Source of the DNA: RYN-230 sp963770535
GTDB taxonomy: Bacteria; Actinomycetota; Actinomycetes; Streptosporangiales; Streptosporangiaceae
Direction: 5' to 3'
Assembly: GCA_963770535.1 (NCBI GenBank)
Contig: CAVYPZ010000003.1
Coordinates: 3,534,001 to 3,598,000, forward strand
DNA length: 64,000 nucleotides
In this document: piece by piece, positions 28,458-38,353 of the stretch
How the letters are laid out: every line of letters begins with the position of its first letter
Numbering within the stretch: position 1 is the stretch's first letter
The notes under the pieces: model-generated
The model's database searches: none
Told to the model about the DNA's origin: nothing
What the model saw: the letters and a program-made list of their open reading frames with translations, nothing else
Program-made: the position numbers and the translations under genes

Positions 28458-28671
28458 CTGCGTCCTAGTTGTTTCGGAGACCGACAGGCATCCAGACAGG
28501 TATACAGTACGGGACCCCCCCGATGTCCCAGGTACGCGACCTACGCCCGGCCTTCCCTCAGCCTGGTCCGGCCCGCCGGCGCGCGGTGCATGATGTCCTT
28601 AGCTGCCCACCCTGCACCGCGATAACCCCTCCGTCCTGCCTGATTACCTTGTGCGGACCCATCGCTGACCC

Positions 28672-30944
28672 CTAGCTGACCGAGCCGCCCAGGCTGGCGG
28701 GCCCGGTCCAGGAGGTCCCGCTGTACCGGGCGCGCCACAGGTGGTTCCCGGGGCCTTTCCAGAACACGTCGATGACGCCGCCCGGCTGGCCAGCAGCGAA
28801 TGGCGCACTGCCGAGCACGCCCATGTCCAGCGGGGCTGCCTTCCGCCAGCCGCTGCCCGCGCTCGCCGACCACCAGAGCCTGCCGTCGGTGCCCTTCCAG
28901 AACACGTCCGCTCCCCTGCCGGGCACGCTGACCGCGGCCGGGCCCGCGGCCACGCCCCCGGTCAGCCTGGCGGCCTTGCTCCAGCCGGAGCCGGGCGTGT
29001 ACGTGATATGCCACACGCCGCCGCCGGTGCGCCCGGCCCAGAAGACGTCCACGACGCCGTCCGGCAGGCCGGTGACGGCCGGGGCGCTGCCCAGCCTGCC
29101 CATGCCCCGGTCAACCGGCTTGCCCCAGGACGGCCCCGAGCGGCGGATCTCCCACAGGTGGCCGTCGGCGCCTTTCCAGGCGACCGTCAGCGCGCCGCGG
29201 CCCGACACAGCGGGGGCCGGGACGGAGGCCAGGTGGCCGCCCAGGTCCTGCGGCCTGCTCCAGCCGGTCGCCGGCTGGTACCCGGCGTACCACAGGTGCT
29301 TGTCCGAGGACCCGCGCCAGAACACGTCGATCTGGCCATTGGCCTGGGCTACCGCGGCTGGCCTGCTGCCCACGGTGCCCACCTTGAGCTGCCGCAGCGC
29401 GGACCAGTTCGCCCCCGGCGCGTAGGAGGCCTCCAGCAGGTGGCCCTTCGTGCCCCTGGCGAACACGGCCACGTTGCCGGGCACCGACGCGACCGCGGAC
29501 GGCCTGGTCGCCAGCGAGCCGCCCAGGCTGACCGGGCCGTGCCAGCCGCTGCCCGGCGCGTACCAGTCGTGCCAGAGCCTGCCGTCGGCTCCCTTGAAGA
29601 ACGCGTCCACGTCCCCGGCCGACTGGGCGGCCGCCTGGGAGGCCTGGGGCGACCCGCCGGTCACCCCCCGCTGGACGTCGAGGTAGTCCTTGTCGATGTT
29701 GATCGTGTACCCGCCGTAGGTGGCGTTCTGGCCGCCCGCGTACTGGTGGATGCGCCGGTGCCCGGCCCAGTCGGTGCCCGGCAGGATGGGGTCGCTGGTG
29801 TCCGCGACCCCGTTCCACAGCGCGTCGTAGATCACGTCCGGCATCGTGTCGGCAGGGTTGGCGTAGTTGCTACCAGGGCCTGCATGCCGGCCAGCGAGTT
29901 GCTGTACACGCCGGACGAGTAGCCGAGCGTGTGCAGCTCCCTGGTCCATGAGGTCAGGAAGCGCAGCACCCGGCCGTTCAGCGTGGCGGGGTAGGACTCC
30001 ATGTCGTAGTACAGCGGCGTCCCCGGGCCGAAGCCCAGCAGCTGGGCCTGGCCGACCGCGTCCTTGGCCGCGCTGACCGCCTGGCGGGCCGCGGAGCTGA
30101 TTTCCCCGAAGCGCGCCTGCGGGCCCACGTAGATGGGGATGAAGTGCCATCCGGACGCCTGCTGCTGGCTCACCCAGGACGCGGTGAGGCTGGGCTGGGC
30201 GCAGGCCCGGTCCGAGCCCCCGATGTAGATACCCACCGCCCGGTACGGGGAGAGCCGCAGCCAGGTCTGCATGGTGGCGGCGCTCGGCGCGGTGCAGGCG
30301 TCGAAACCCTGGCCGGTGAAGTCGGTCGCGCCGGCGGGCAGCATCGCGCGCGGCCGCCGGGACCCGGGCGGGCACGTGGCCGGGAACGCTGGGGGGCGGC
30401 GCGGCGCCCCGGGCGGCCCGCACCGGGACCCGGAGCGACGCACCGGCCAGGATGCGGCCGACGAGGGCCCGGCTGGCGGACCGGTGGAGTAGGTCGCGGT
30501 AACCATGATCCGCCTGGCGGTCACCGTGATCAGGCGATCCACCGGGTACATGGCCGCGGCCGCGGTGGCCCGCGGCGACGCCGGCTGGACGAGCAGCGCC
30601 TCGGTGGTGCCGATCAGCGTGCTCGGGCACTGCTGGCTGGGCCCGGGCACGCCCAGGTAGAGCACGTGACGGTCGAAACGGACACAGGTGTGCGGGTGCG
30701 CGGCCAGGCGGGTCACCCGCCAGGTACGCGGGATGGTGAACGTGTAACCCCGGTACGCTCACCCGCTGGCGATCCGCGGACTGGACTGGGCCGAGCCGGG
30801 CCTGGGACTGGAGCGTGCAGCGGCACTCGCGGCCGCGCTCGCCGCGGGGCCCCCGCGGCGGCGAGCAGCAGGCCGAAGGCCCACCACGGCCGGGGCCAGC
30901 GCACGGCGCCGGCCGCCCTTTCGGGCATACCTATTGAAATGCAT
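28672..30944 (-). pseudogene. Secreted DUF1906 (glycoside-hydrolase-like) + seven-bladed lectin propeller protein, several frameshifts
   Basis: An exported two-domain protein spread over frames. ATG 30944 (GGGGGG before it) starts a signal peptide whose hydrophobic part (AFGLLLAAAGAP) is one frame over, break near 30870. RGYTFTIPRTWRVTRL and the DUF1906 domain (GFDACTAPSAATMQTWL, GIYIGGSDRACAQ, PLYYDMESYP, SSGVYSNS) return to the first frame, and a third break near 29872 leads to NYANPADTMPDVIYDALWNG and seven ~48-residue blades of the type DVFWKGxDGxLW...GW...LGG, as in PLL-type fucose lectins. More breaks are likely in the linker around 30350-30480. It may bind cell-surface sugars; enzymatic activity is unproven. 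Confidence 0.72.
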
Positions 30945-31184
30945 GATGAATCCCCCCCGGGCAAGCCGCATTCACTCCCATTTCCGGCGGCCCGCAATTT
31001 CCTGCCCCCTGCGGGCGCCAGCCGGTGACACGCGGCCACTCTTCATCGAAACGATCGGAGCTTAAGGCTGAGTTTCCCCATGGCTAGGATGCCCGCGGCA
31101 GCGGGTCATATTCCGCAAGGGCCTCTTGCCAAACAATCGGGGAAATAGAAGCAGGAAATGATTCAGCCGGGCAGCTAGTCAGAA

Positions 31185-34100
31185 TTAGTCGGTGCCGGCG
31201 GGCAGCCCGCCGGAACTGCCCGGGCTGGCGTGCCACAGCTTGCGGGGCGGCCCTTTCAGTCCCGGGCCGGGGGATCCGGTCTCGGCGTACGGGGACAGCA
31301 CGAAGCCGTTGGGGTAGATGATCTTCTCGCCCGTCTCCGGGGGCGCGGGCGGCCGGCCCGGCCTGCTCGCCCCGCGGCCCCGGGCCGGGACATCACCGGC
31401 CGCCATCGCGGCCCGCACCGCCCCGATGCCGCTGGCCGCCCGGATCTCCTCCAGCGCGGCCAGGTCCCAGCACTCCTCCCCGTTGACCGACACCGACCCG
31501 ACCGGGCCGCCGGTCCGGCGTACCCGGCCGCGGACCACGAGCAGCCAGGACCCGAACACCCGGGCCGCGCACCGCGGCTGGGCCGACTCGAAGAACGCCA
31601 GGTCCACCGGGCCGGTCGCATCGTCGAGGGTGGCGAAGATGATCCTCATCCCGGACCGGATGGCCGGGGTCTGCGTGGCGATCTTCACCCCGGCCACCAG
31701 GATCCGCGCCCCGGCCCGGCAGCGGTGCAGGTCGGCGGAGCGCACCACGCCCAGCTGGCCGAGCAGGTCCTCGTAGAAGCTCACCACGTGCTGGCTCAGG
31801 TCGATGCCGAGGATCTCCAGCTCGGCCTCGACCCGCTCGGCCGGGGTCAGTTCCCGCAGCTCACCGGCGGGGACGAGTTCCGCGAACCCATCGCCGCCGC
31901 CCTCCAGGCCCAGCAGGGACCCGCCGCCGGCCGGGCCGCTGCCCGGCTGCCCCGGGGCCAGCGGACCTGGCGCCGGCACCGGCCCGGGTCCGGGCCGCGC
32001 GGCGGTCGAGGACGCCCACGCGGGCCAGCAGGTCACGCCGGGACGGGGGCTGCCCGGCCGGCGCGCCGGCCCCGGCTCCCGCGTAGAGCGAATCCAGGGC
32101 ACCCACCATGACCAGCCGCTCGGCGACCGGGCGGGACACGGCCGCCCGCTCCCACAGGTCGCGCAGCGACGTATAGGGCTGCCCCGCGACGATCCTGGCC
32201 ACCTCGGCCCCGGTGATCCCCTTGATCTCCCGCAGTCCCGGCCGCAGTCCCTCCCCGGGCAGCTGGGCGACCCGTTCCACGCACCAGTCCCCGGCGGAGT
32301 CGTTCACGTCCACCGGCAGGATCGGGATGCCGGCCAGCCGGGCGTCCCCGACGATCACCCGCTTGGGGTACATCCCCGGGTCATGGGTGAGCACCCCCGC
32401 GTAGAACGCGGCCGGATAGTGGCGTTTCAGCCAGGCCGACTGGTACGTCGGTATCGCGAACGCGGCCGCGTGCGCCTTGCAGAAGCCGAATCCGCCGAAC
32501 GACTCGAGCACCTCCCAGACCCGCAGCACGGTCGCGGCGTCGTAACCACGGCCGCGGGCGGCTTCGCGGAACCATTCCCCCGCGCTGGCGCGGGACCGGT
32601 CGTCGGAGAGCATGCGCCGGACCCGCTCGGCCTCGGAGAGCCCGCAGCCGGTCATCGCGTGGATGATGCGCAGCACCTGCTCATGGAAGATGACCACCCC
32701 GCCGGTCTCGGCGAGCGTGGGGGCCAGGTCCTCGTGCAGGAAGGAAGGCACCCGGCGGCCGTGCCGCGTCTCCAGGTAGGGCGTGACCATGTCGGAGTTG
32801 ACCGGGCCGGGGCGGAACAGCGAGATGTCCACGATCAGGTCGTCGATGGTGCGGGGCAGGAGCTTGGCCACGAGCTCGCGCTGGCCCGGCGACTCGATCT
32901 GGAAGCAGCCGAGGGTCCGCGCGCTGCGGATCATGCCGAACGTGGGCTCGTCGGCGCGGCTGATGGTGTCGAGGTCCACCTGCTCGCCCCGGGTCCGGCC
33001 GATCTCGGTGAGCGTGTACGCCATGGCCGACTGCATGCGCACGCCGAGCACATCCAGCTTGATCATGCCCGCGACCTCGACGTCGTCCTTGTCGAACTGG
33101 CTCAGCGGCAGCCCCTCGAAGCTCCGCTCCACCGGGGTCCGGTCGAGCAGGGAGGTGTCGGAGAGCACCACGCCGCACGGGTGCATCGCCACGTGCCGGG
33201 GCAGCCCGTCGAGCCGTTCGGCCAGCTGGAAAACCGCGGTGAGCTGGGGAATGGCCAGCCCGCTGGCCCGTAGTTCGGGCAGCTCGGTGAGGGCGCCGGA
33301 GATCCGGCCCGCCCGGATGTGCGGGAAGGCCTTGGCCACCGTGTCGATCTCGTGCGGCGGCAGCCCGAGCGAGGCCGCGACGTCCCTGATCGCGCTGCGC
33401 GCCCGGTATGTCTCCATCATCGACACGCAGGCGACCCGCTGGTCGCTGTAGGCCTCGACGATCGCCCGGTAGGCCTCGATCCGGCGCGCCGACTCCACGT
33501 CCATGTCGATGTCGGGCAGGCCCTGGCGGCTCTCGGACAGGAACCGCTCCATGATCAGGTCATAGTCGAGGGGATCGATGTCCGAGATGCCGATCAGGTA
33601 GTTGACCAGGCACCCGGCCCCCGACCCGCGGATCGAGCAGCGGATGCCCCGGCCTCTGACCAGGCTGGCGACGTCGGCCACGGTCAGGAAGTACGAAGCC
33701 AGCCCGGTTTTCGCGATGATGGAGAGCTCGTGGTCCAGCCGCTGGGCCGCGCGGCGCCGCAGCCGGCGCTGGCCGCGGATCCGGCCTCCCGGGTACCGGC
33801 GCCGCAGCCCTTCGGCGCACCTCATCCGCAGCGTGACCAGCGGCGCGCCGCTGGTGGTCTCGGGCATGAACCTGCCGCCCAGGCCCAGATCACGATCCGG
33901 GTCGAGGGTGCACCGCTCGGCCAGCACCGCGGTCGCGTGGAGCAGTTCCGCCATCGCGGAGTCACCGGGGACCTCGCCGGCCGGCTCGCCGCAGACCCGC
34001 GCCGCGACCGCGGCCATCTCCTCGCCGCTGGCGAGGTAGGCCCGGGCGTTGCGCCGCGCCAGGTGACGCTCGCTCAGCGGGGCCAGCTGCCGGGCCGCGT

Positions 34101-34863
34101 CGAGCACCTGGGCCACGGCGGCGTCGGGCGGGTCGAGGTAGCGGACGGCGTTGGTGAGCACGGCGGTGACCCCGGCCTCGCGGGCGAGCCGCAGCATCCG
34201 GGCGGCGCGATGGGTGCTGCCCCGGGTCCGGTGGTCGGTGATCTCGATGACCACCTCGCCGTTCTCCCGCCACCGGGCCAGGGCGGCCGCGGCGAGGTCG
34301 GCCCGCCGGGCGGCGACCGCCCGGCCGACGTCGCTGCCCGGGCCGAGCAGGATGATGAGGCCCTCGGCGTGCTCCGCGACCAGGGCCGGCGTGATCATGG
34401 GGGCCCCGCGCGCGCCCGCCTGATGCGCCGCGCTGACCAGCCGGCACAGCGATGCCCACCCGCGGCGGCCCGAGGCCAGCAGGGTCACCCGGGCGGCATC
34501 CTCGCTGCGCAGCCGGGCCGGGGCCGCGGAGTTCAGGATCCGGGCGGGCGCGTCACCGGCCGGGCCTGCCAGTGCGGCACCCGCCGACGCGGCACCCGCC
34601 AGCCCCGCACCGGCCAGCCCCGCACCCGCCAGCCCCGCACCCGCCAGGGCGAGATCAGCGCCGAGGATCGTGGCGACACCCGCCTCGGCGCAGGCCACCG
34701 CGTGCTTGACCGCCCCGTACAGCCCGTCGCGGTCGGTCAGCGCGAGCGCGCGCATCCCGTGCTGGGCGGCCCGGGCGACCAGGGCGGCCGGCGAGGCGAC
34801 CCCGTAACGCAGCGAGTAGGCCGAGGCGACGTGCAGGTGCACGAAGTCGGCCGCCCAGCTCAC
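31185..34863 (-). pseudogene. dnaE2: Error-prone DNA polymerase III alpha subunit DnaE2, one frameshift near 31990
   Basis: A C-family polymerase for translesion synthesis. N-terminal PHP domain (FVHLHVASAYSLRYG, ALALTDRDGLYGAVK), polymerase core with catalytic aspartates in LPDIDMDVE and KLDVLG, then the fingers (FRPGPVNSDMVTPYLE, GGFGFCKAHAAAFA). The C-terminal OB/DnaE2 part (GELRELTPAERVEAELEILG to ETGEKIIYPNG) is in another frame, joined at about 31985-32005. A Leu/Ala/Gly repeat of AGAGL units (DNA 34570-34650) is inserted in the PHP domain. GTG 34863 overlaps the stop of DUF6504 (GTGA); ATG 34878 is an alternative. SOS control comes from the LexA box upstream of DUF6504. Confidence 0.85.
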
Positions 34864-35150
34864 CCCGTTAAATCCCATACCCGGGCCAGCATCCACTGGC
34901 CGGCCGCGAGGTCATGGCGCAGCTCGTAGGTGGCCGCCCTGGCCCTGCGCCCGGGCGACGCCTCGATCCGCCAGAACTCGCGCTCGGCGGGGGTGTCCAG
35001 ATCCGGGTTCTGCTGCTTCCACCACTCGCGGCTGACCACCCAGTGATCCAGCACGCCGAGCACCGTGTAAAGCCTTCCCCGCCACACGAACCTGGCCGGC
35101 CTGCCGCCGGAGACCCCGACGTCCACCGGCTCCGCATACGTCCTGCTCAC
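34860..35150 (-). CDS. DUF6504 family protein, SOS operon partner of DnaE2
   Basis: A 96-residue protein: FVWRGRLYTVLGVLDHWVVS, then REFWRIEASPGR and YELRHDLAAGQWMLARVWD. I recognise it as the small actinobacterial protein (DUF6504) that accompanies ImuB/DnaE2. Role unknown, probably in translesion synthesis. GTG 35150 is preferred over upstream starts because these would overlap the LexA box. Its stop overlaps the dnaE2 GTG, so the genes are translationally coupled. No imuB (Y-family polymerase-like) gene lies next to it, unlike the usual imuB-DUF6504-dnaE2 order. Confidence 0.8.
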   Translation of the reverse strand: MSRTYAEPVDVGVSGGRPARFVWRGRLYTVLGVLDHWVVSREWWKQQNPDLDTPAEREFWRIEASPGRRARAATYELRHDLAAGQWMLARVWDLTG

Positions 35151-35213
35151 CTGGCTGCCCGCTCCCTGTAACTCCGTTCGCCACCCCGGGGAAGGCAGGC
35201 AGTCACTATTACA

Positions 35214-35229
35214 TCGAACACAGGTTCGA
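35214..35229. promoter_or_regulatory. LexA operator (SOS box)
   Basis: TCGAACACAGGTTCGA is an exact match to the actinobacterial LexA consensus TCGAAC-N4-GTTCGA. It lies 64-79 bp upstream of the DUF6504 GTG on its promoter side, so DUF6504-dnaE2 should be repressed by LexA and induced by DNA damage. Confidence 0.93.
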
Positions 35230-35310
35230 CGCAAGCAGCCGGGGTACCCGGACCGCCCCCGGCGATCACCCCGAAGGCCAGGTCACAGGCCTGCAACGCC
35301 GGCCTGGCCG

Positions 35311-35385
35311 GCGATTCAGAGCCGCAGATTCCTCAGAGCCGCAGATTCCTCAGCGGCGATTCCTCAGCGCCGATTCCTCAGCCGG
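35311..35385. repeat. Short tandem repeat with GATTCCTCAG core
   Basis: Four copies of GATTCCTCAG, preceded by one diverged copy (GATTCAGAG), occur with 13-20 base spacing just after the tetR stop, separated by CAGAGCCGCA or CGGC/CGCC. The outermost reaches into the last codons of tetR. Looks like replication slippage; no function is evident. Confidence 0.75.
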
Positions 35386-36079
35386 GCAGCCCGGCCAGCC
35401 GGCCCTGGCAAGCCATGGCGTGCCCGAAGAACGCGGCCCGGTCGGTGACGACGTTCTCGAACTGGCCGAACAGCTCGAAACTGATCATGCCGAACAGGGC
35501 GGTCCAGGCGGCCAGGGCGGCGGCGATCACGTCATCGGGCACCCCGGGCAGCACCGACTCGCGCAGCGCGGCCGCGTCCGCGGTGAACGATTCCGGGGGC
35601 GGGGGGCAGATCCCGGAAGGCTGGAGAACTCCTGCCTGCCAGGCATCCCTGATGATCGTCCCGAACACCGCGGCGGCCCGGGCCGCGGGCCCGATGGTCT
35701 GCTGCGGCGCCTGGTAGCCCGGCACGGGTGACCCGTAGACCAGCGCGTACTCGTGCGGGTGGGCCAGCGCCCAGTCCCGGATGGCCCGGCAGACGGCCAG
35801 CCACCGCCCGGTGTAGTCCCCGGCTGGCCAGGCCGCGCCGGCCTGCTCGGCCACCTCGCCGATCGCGTTGTAGCCGTCCACGATCAGCGCCGTCAGCAGG
35901 TCGTCCCGGCTGGGGAAGTAGCGGTAGATGGCCGAGGAGACCAAGCCCATCTCCCGGGCGACGGCCCGCAGCGACAGGCCGCCAGCACCCTCGGTGGCCA
36001 GCTGGCCACGGGCTACGTCGGTGATCTCCCGGGTCAGCTCGGCGCGGACCCGCTCCCGGGCGGTACGGCTCGCATTCAC
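35378..36079 (-). CDS. TetR/AcrR family transcriptional regulator
   Basis: A 233-residue repressor. The N-terminal HTH reads LSLRAVAREMGLVSSAIYRY followed by FPSRDDLLTALI, standard for TetR. The ligand-binding C-domain (WLAVCRAIRDWALAHPHEYAL, YGSPVPGY) is of the TetR_C_33-like type found in many actinobacteria. GTG 36079 is used as start. It is divergent from a truncated SRPBCC-type reading frame, which was perhaps its original target gene. Ligand and regulon are unknown. Confidence 0.88.
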   Translation of the reverse strand: MNASRTARERVRAELTREITDVARGQLATEGAGGLSLRAVAREMGLVSSAIYRYFPSRDDLLTALIVDGYNAIGEVAEQAGAAWPAGDYTGRWLAVCRAIRDWALAHPHEYALVYGSPVPGYQAPQQTIGPAARAAAVFGTIIRDAWQAGVLQPSGICPPPPESFTADAAALRESVLPGVPDDVIAAALAAWTALFGMISFELFGQFENVVTDRAAFFGHAMACQGRLAGLPG

Positions 36080-36144
36080 CCGCCCAGCATAGCAGAGCGG
36101 CGCCACGAAAAGAGAGCATTGCTCTTGCGCGCCCGGGCGGGCCG

Positions 36145-36290
36145 ATGCGCTGGAAACTCGGCGGGCTCACCATGCGGTCCACCGTCGCGGAGGTCTCCCC
36201 CGGCCGCGAGCTGACCTGGTCCGGCCGGTTCCCCGGCTACCGGGCGGTGGATCAGCGTCTCCTCGAACCCCCGGGAATGGCGCACCCTGA
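36145..36290 (+). pseudogene. Remnant of an SRPBCC (polyketide-cyclase-like) gene
   Basis: A short stretch translating as RWKLGGLTMRSTVAEVSPGR, then ELTWSGRFPGYRAVDQRLLE, which matches the middle strands of SRPBCC/START-like proteins. The beginning and end of a normal 140-residue protein are missing, and the frame continues into the palindromic element. SRPBCC genes often sit beside TetR regulators, which supports the reading as a decayed neighbour of tetR. Confidence 0.55.
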
Positions 36291-36328
36291 AAACCGCCCT
36301 CGAACGGCAAGACAGCCACCGCCACGGT

Positions 36329-36420
36329 TATGGCCCGCGGCGACTTTTCACGTAAGCGGTGCGCCTGGACGCGGAGTTTTGCCCGTTTCAGTGCACCAGA
36401 TACGTGAAAAGTGGGCCATA
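36329..36420. repeat. 92-bp palindromic, MITE-like element
   Basis: The ends are inverted copies: TATGGCCC...CTTTTCACGTA...GGTGC on the left and GCACC...TACGTGAAAAG...GGGCCATA on the right. The left arm has a 5-6 base insertion. About 30 bases of unique sequence separate the arms. No transposase is encoded. It resembles a non-autonomous miniature element or a mobile palindrome and lies at the broken end of the SRPBCC remnant. Confidence 0.7.
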
Positions 36421-36526
36421 CGCGCCCGGTGAATGTGGCGCAGAGGACAGCACATAACGCCTGGAACGGGCGGGAAATTACCGATAACCCCATTTCCGGC
36501 GCCGGGCGATCCCTACGCTCGCCTGC

Positions 36527-37537
36527 ATGGCGCACCGCCCCAGTGGCCCTGGCCGCATCTCCCGGCGGTTCCGGCCCGGGCCCCTGGCCGCCGCCGGGGC
36601 GGGCGCGGTCGTGGTCGTCGTGGCGCTGGCGGTGGGCATCTCCCAGGCCACCGCGTCCCCGGCCTGCGCCTCCGTGATCACGCCCGCCACTACCACCACC
36701 ACCGGCATCAGCGGCATCAGCGGGCCCGGCGCCCCCGAGGCCACCCTGACCGGCGCCCGGGCGACCGGCCAGACCAGCGGGGAGGCCACCCACTACGAGC
36801 TGGCGGCGGGCGTCACGGGGAACTGCTCCTACCCGTCCCCGCCCGCCGGCCAGCTGTACGTGGCGCTGCCACCGCCGGAGTACGGCGGATCGGCCGCGTG
36901 CGGCAGCTACCTCCAGGTCAGCGGCCCGGATGGTTCCGTCACGGTCGAGGTCGTCGACCAGTGCCCGGAATGCCAGGCCGGCCACATCGACCTCAGCGAG
37001 CAGGCTTTCGCCAGGATCGCCCCGCTCAGCGCCGGCCTGGTCCCGGTGAGCTACCGCACGCTCGCGGACCCGCCGCTGCCCGCCCCGCTGTCCATGCTGG
37101 TCAAGACGGGCTCCTCCGCGTACTACCTGGCCCTGCTTCCTATCAATAACGGGAACCCGCTGGCCGCCGTGGCCGTCCGCCAGGACTCAGGGGGCTGGCA
37201 GGAACTGGCCCGGACGGCGTACGGCTACTGGCTCGCTTCCTCCGGTGCCGGGCCGGGACCGTTCACGATCCGGCTGACCGACTCCCTGGGTCATCAGGCC
37301 ACGGTCAGCGGCATCACGATCAGCCCCGGCGCCGTCCAGGTCACCGGGACACCCATGTACGGCGCGGCCGCCGCGCCCGCAGCCACCACCGCCGCCCCCG
37401 CCGTGACGCACCAGGCGCGGAGGCCTCACCCGCGCCGTCACGCGCGGGCCACCCCCAGCCCGGCCCCGGCCCGGGTCATCAGCGTCGCCGGGGCGTCCGC
37501 GCCGGCCGCCGCGTCCGCCACGCCGTCCTGCCCCTAG
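36527..37537 (+). CDS. Secreted expansin-like protein (double-psi beta-barrel + second domain)
   Basis: A 336-residue exported protein. A signal/anchor helix (residues 20-45) precedes an RlpA/expansin barrel: GEATHYELA, GNCSYP, YVALPPPEYGGSAACGSYL, VEVVDQCPECQAGHIDLSEQ, where the Asp of HIDLS is the catalytic-type residue kept in expansins. A second domain (residues 195-280; SSAYYLALLPINN, GYWLASSGAGPGPF, IRLTDSLGH) fits the expansin carbohydrate-binding domain. The tail is Ala/Pro/Thr-rich. Expansins loosen plant-cell-wall polymers without hydrolysis, suggesting contact with plant material. Convergent with the ArsR-like gene 15 bp away. Confidence 0.85.
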   Translation: MAHRPSGPGRISRRFRPGPLAAAGAGAVVVVVALAVGISQATASPACASVITPATTTTTGISGISGPGAPEATLTGARATGQTSGEATHYELAAGVTGNCSYPSPPAGQLYVALPPPEYGGSAACGSYLQVSGPDGSVTVEVVDQCPECQAGHIDLSEQAFARIAPLSAGLVPVSYRTLADPPLPAPLSMLVKTGSSAYYLALLPINNGNPLAAVAVRQDSGGWQELARTAYGYWLASSGAGPGPFTIRLTDSLGHQATVSGITISPGAVQVTGTPMYGAAAAPAATTAAPAVTHQARRPHPRRHARATPSPAPARVISVAGASAPAAASATPSCP

Positions 37538-37552
37538 CGCAGCGGGGGCTGG

Positions 37553-38353
37553 TCAGGCGGTGAGCGGGCGGCTGAGCGGGGCGGGCTGGTCCCAGCCGGG
37601 ATCCAGCCCCAGGGTCGCGGGCAGGTTCTCCCGGCCCGCGTCGGTGACCCGGACCACCCGGCGCCGCTCGGTGCGGCGCACCCAGCCCAGCGCGAACAGC
37701 CGGTCAGCCAGGGCCGTGCCCAGCGGGCCGGCCAGGTGGTGGCGCTGCTCGGACCAGTCGAGGCAGTACCGGACGGCGGGCTGGCAGGCCAGCACCGCGC
37801 CGAGGTCCACGCCGATCTCGCCGAGCGCGGCCTCCCCGCGCGGGGTAAGCCGGTAGGAAAGGTCGCGGCCGGGGGCCGACAGCCGGTCAGCCACAGCCCG
37901 CTCCGGGTGGTGCCGCCCGTCCCCGCCAGACAGCAGCCCGCCGGACAGCAGCCCGGCGAACAGCCCCACCCCGAGCCGGCCCGCCAGGTGGTTGTAGCAG
38001 GTGCGGGCCTCGCGCAGGGCCCGGGCGTGGCTGCCCTGGCGCAGCGAGCGGATCGGCTCCGGCGGGGAGATCCGCGAGATGGCTTCCAGGGCGTCGGCGA
38101 CCTCGGGGGACGCGAGCCGGTAGAACCGCGACCGGCCCTCGGGCCGTACCGTGACCAGGCCCGCCGCCAGCAGCCGGGCCAGGTGCCCGCTGACCGTGGA
38201 CGGCGCGACCCCGGCCTCCGCGGCGAGGCGGCTGGCCGGCAGCGCCCGGCCGTCGGCCAGCGCCGTCAGCACCCGGGCCCGGGCCGGATCGCCGATCAGT
38301 GCCCCGATCCGGGCGATGTCCGCATCACCCTGGACTGGCTGCTCGATACGCAT
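37553..38353 (-). CDS. ArsR-type winged-helix regulator
   Basis: A 266-residue regulator. The N-terminal winged helix is of ArsR type: GALIGDPARARVLTALADGR, then LAAEAGVAPSTVSGHLARLL and RSRFYRLASPEVA. The longer C-terminal half contains a second winged-helix-like segment (RLTPRGEAALGEIGVD) that many ArsR proteins lack. No metal-binding Cys cluster of the usual kind is visible. It is divergent from an MFS exporter, 65 bp between the starts, and most likely controls it. Confidence 0.85.
   Translation of the reverse strand: MRIEQPVQGDADIARIGALIGDPARARVLTALADGRALPASRLAAEAGVAPSTVSGHLARLLAAGLVTVRPEGRSRFYRLASPEVADALEAISRISPPEPIRSLRQGSHARALREARTCYNHLAGRLGVGLFAGLLSGGLLSGGDGRHHPERAVADRLSAPGRDLSYRLTPRGEAALGEIGVDLGAVLACQPAVRYCLDWSEQRHHLAGPLGTALADRLFALGWVRRTERRRVVRVTDAGRENLPATLGLDPGWDQPAPLSRPLTA

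Noticed and set aside
36167..36985. Minus-strand open frame opposite the expansin gene
   Set aside because: It crosses the palindromic element and is antisense to a well-supported secreted protein.
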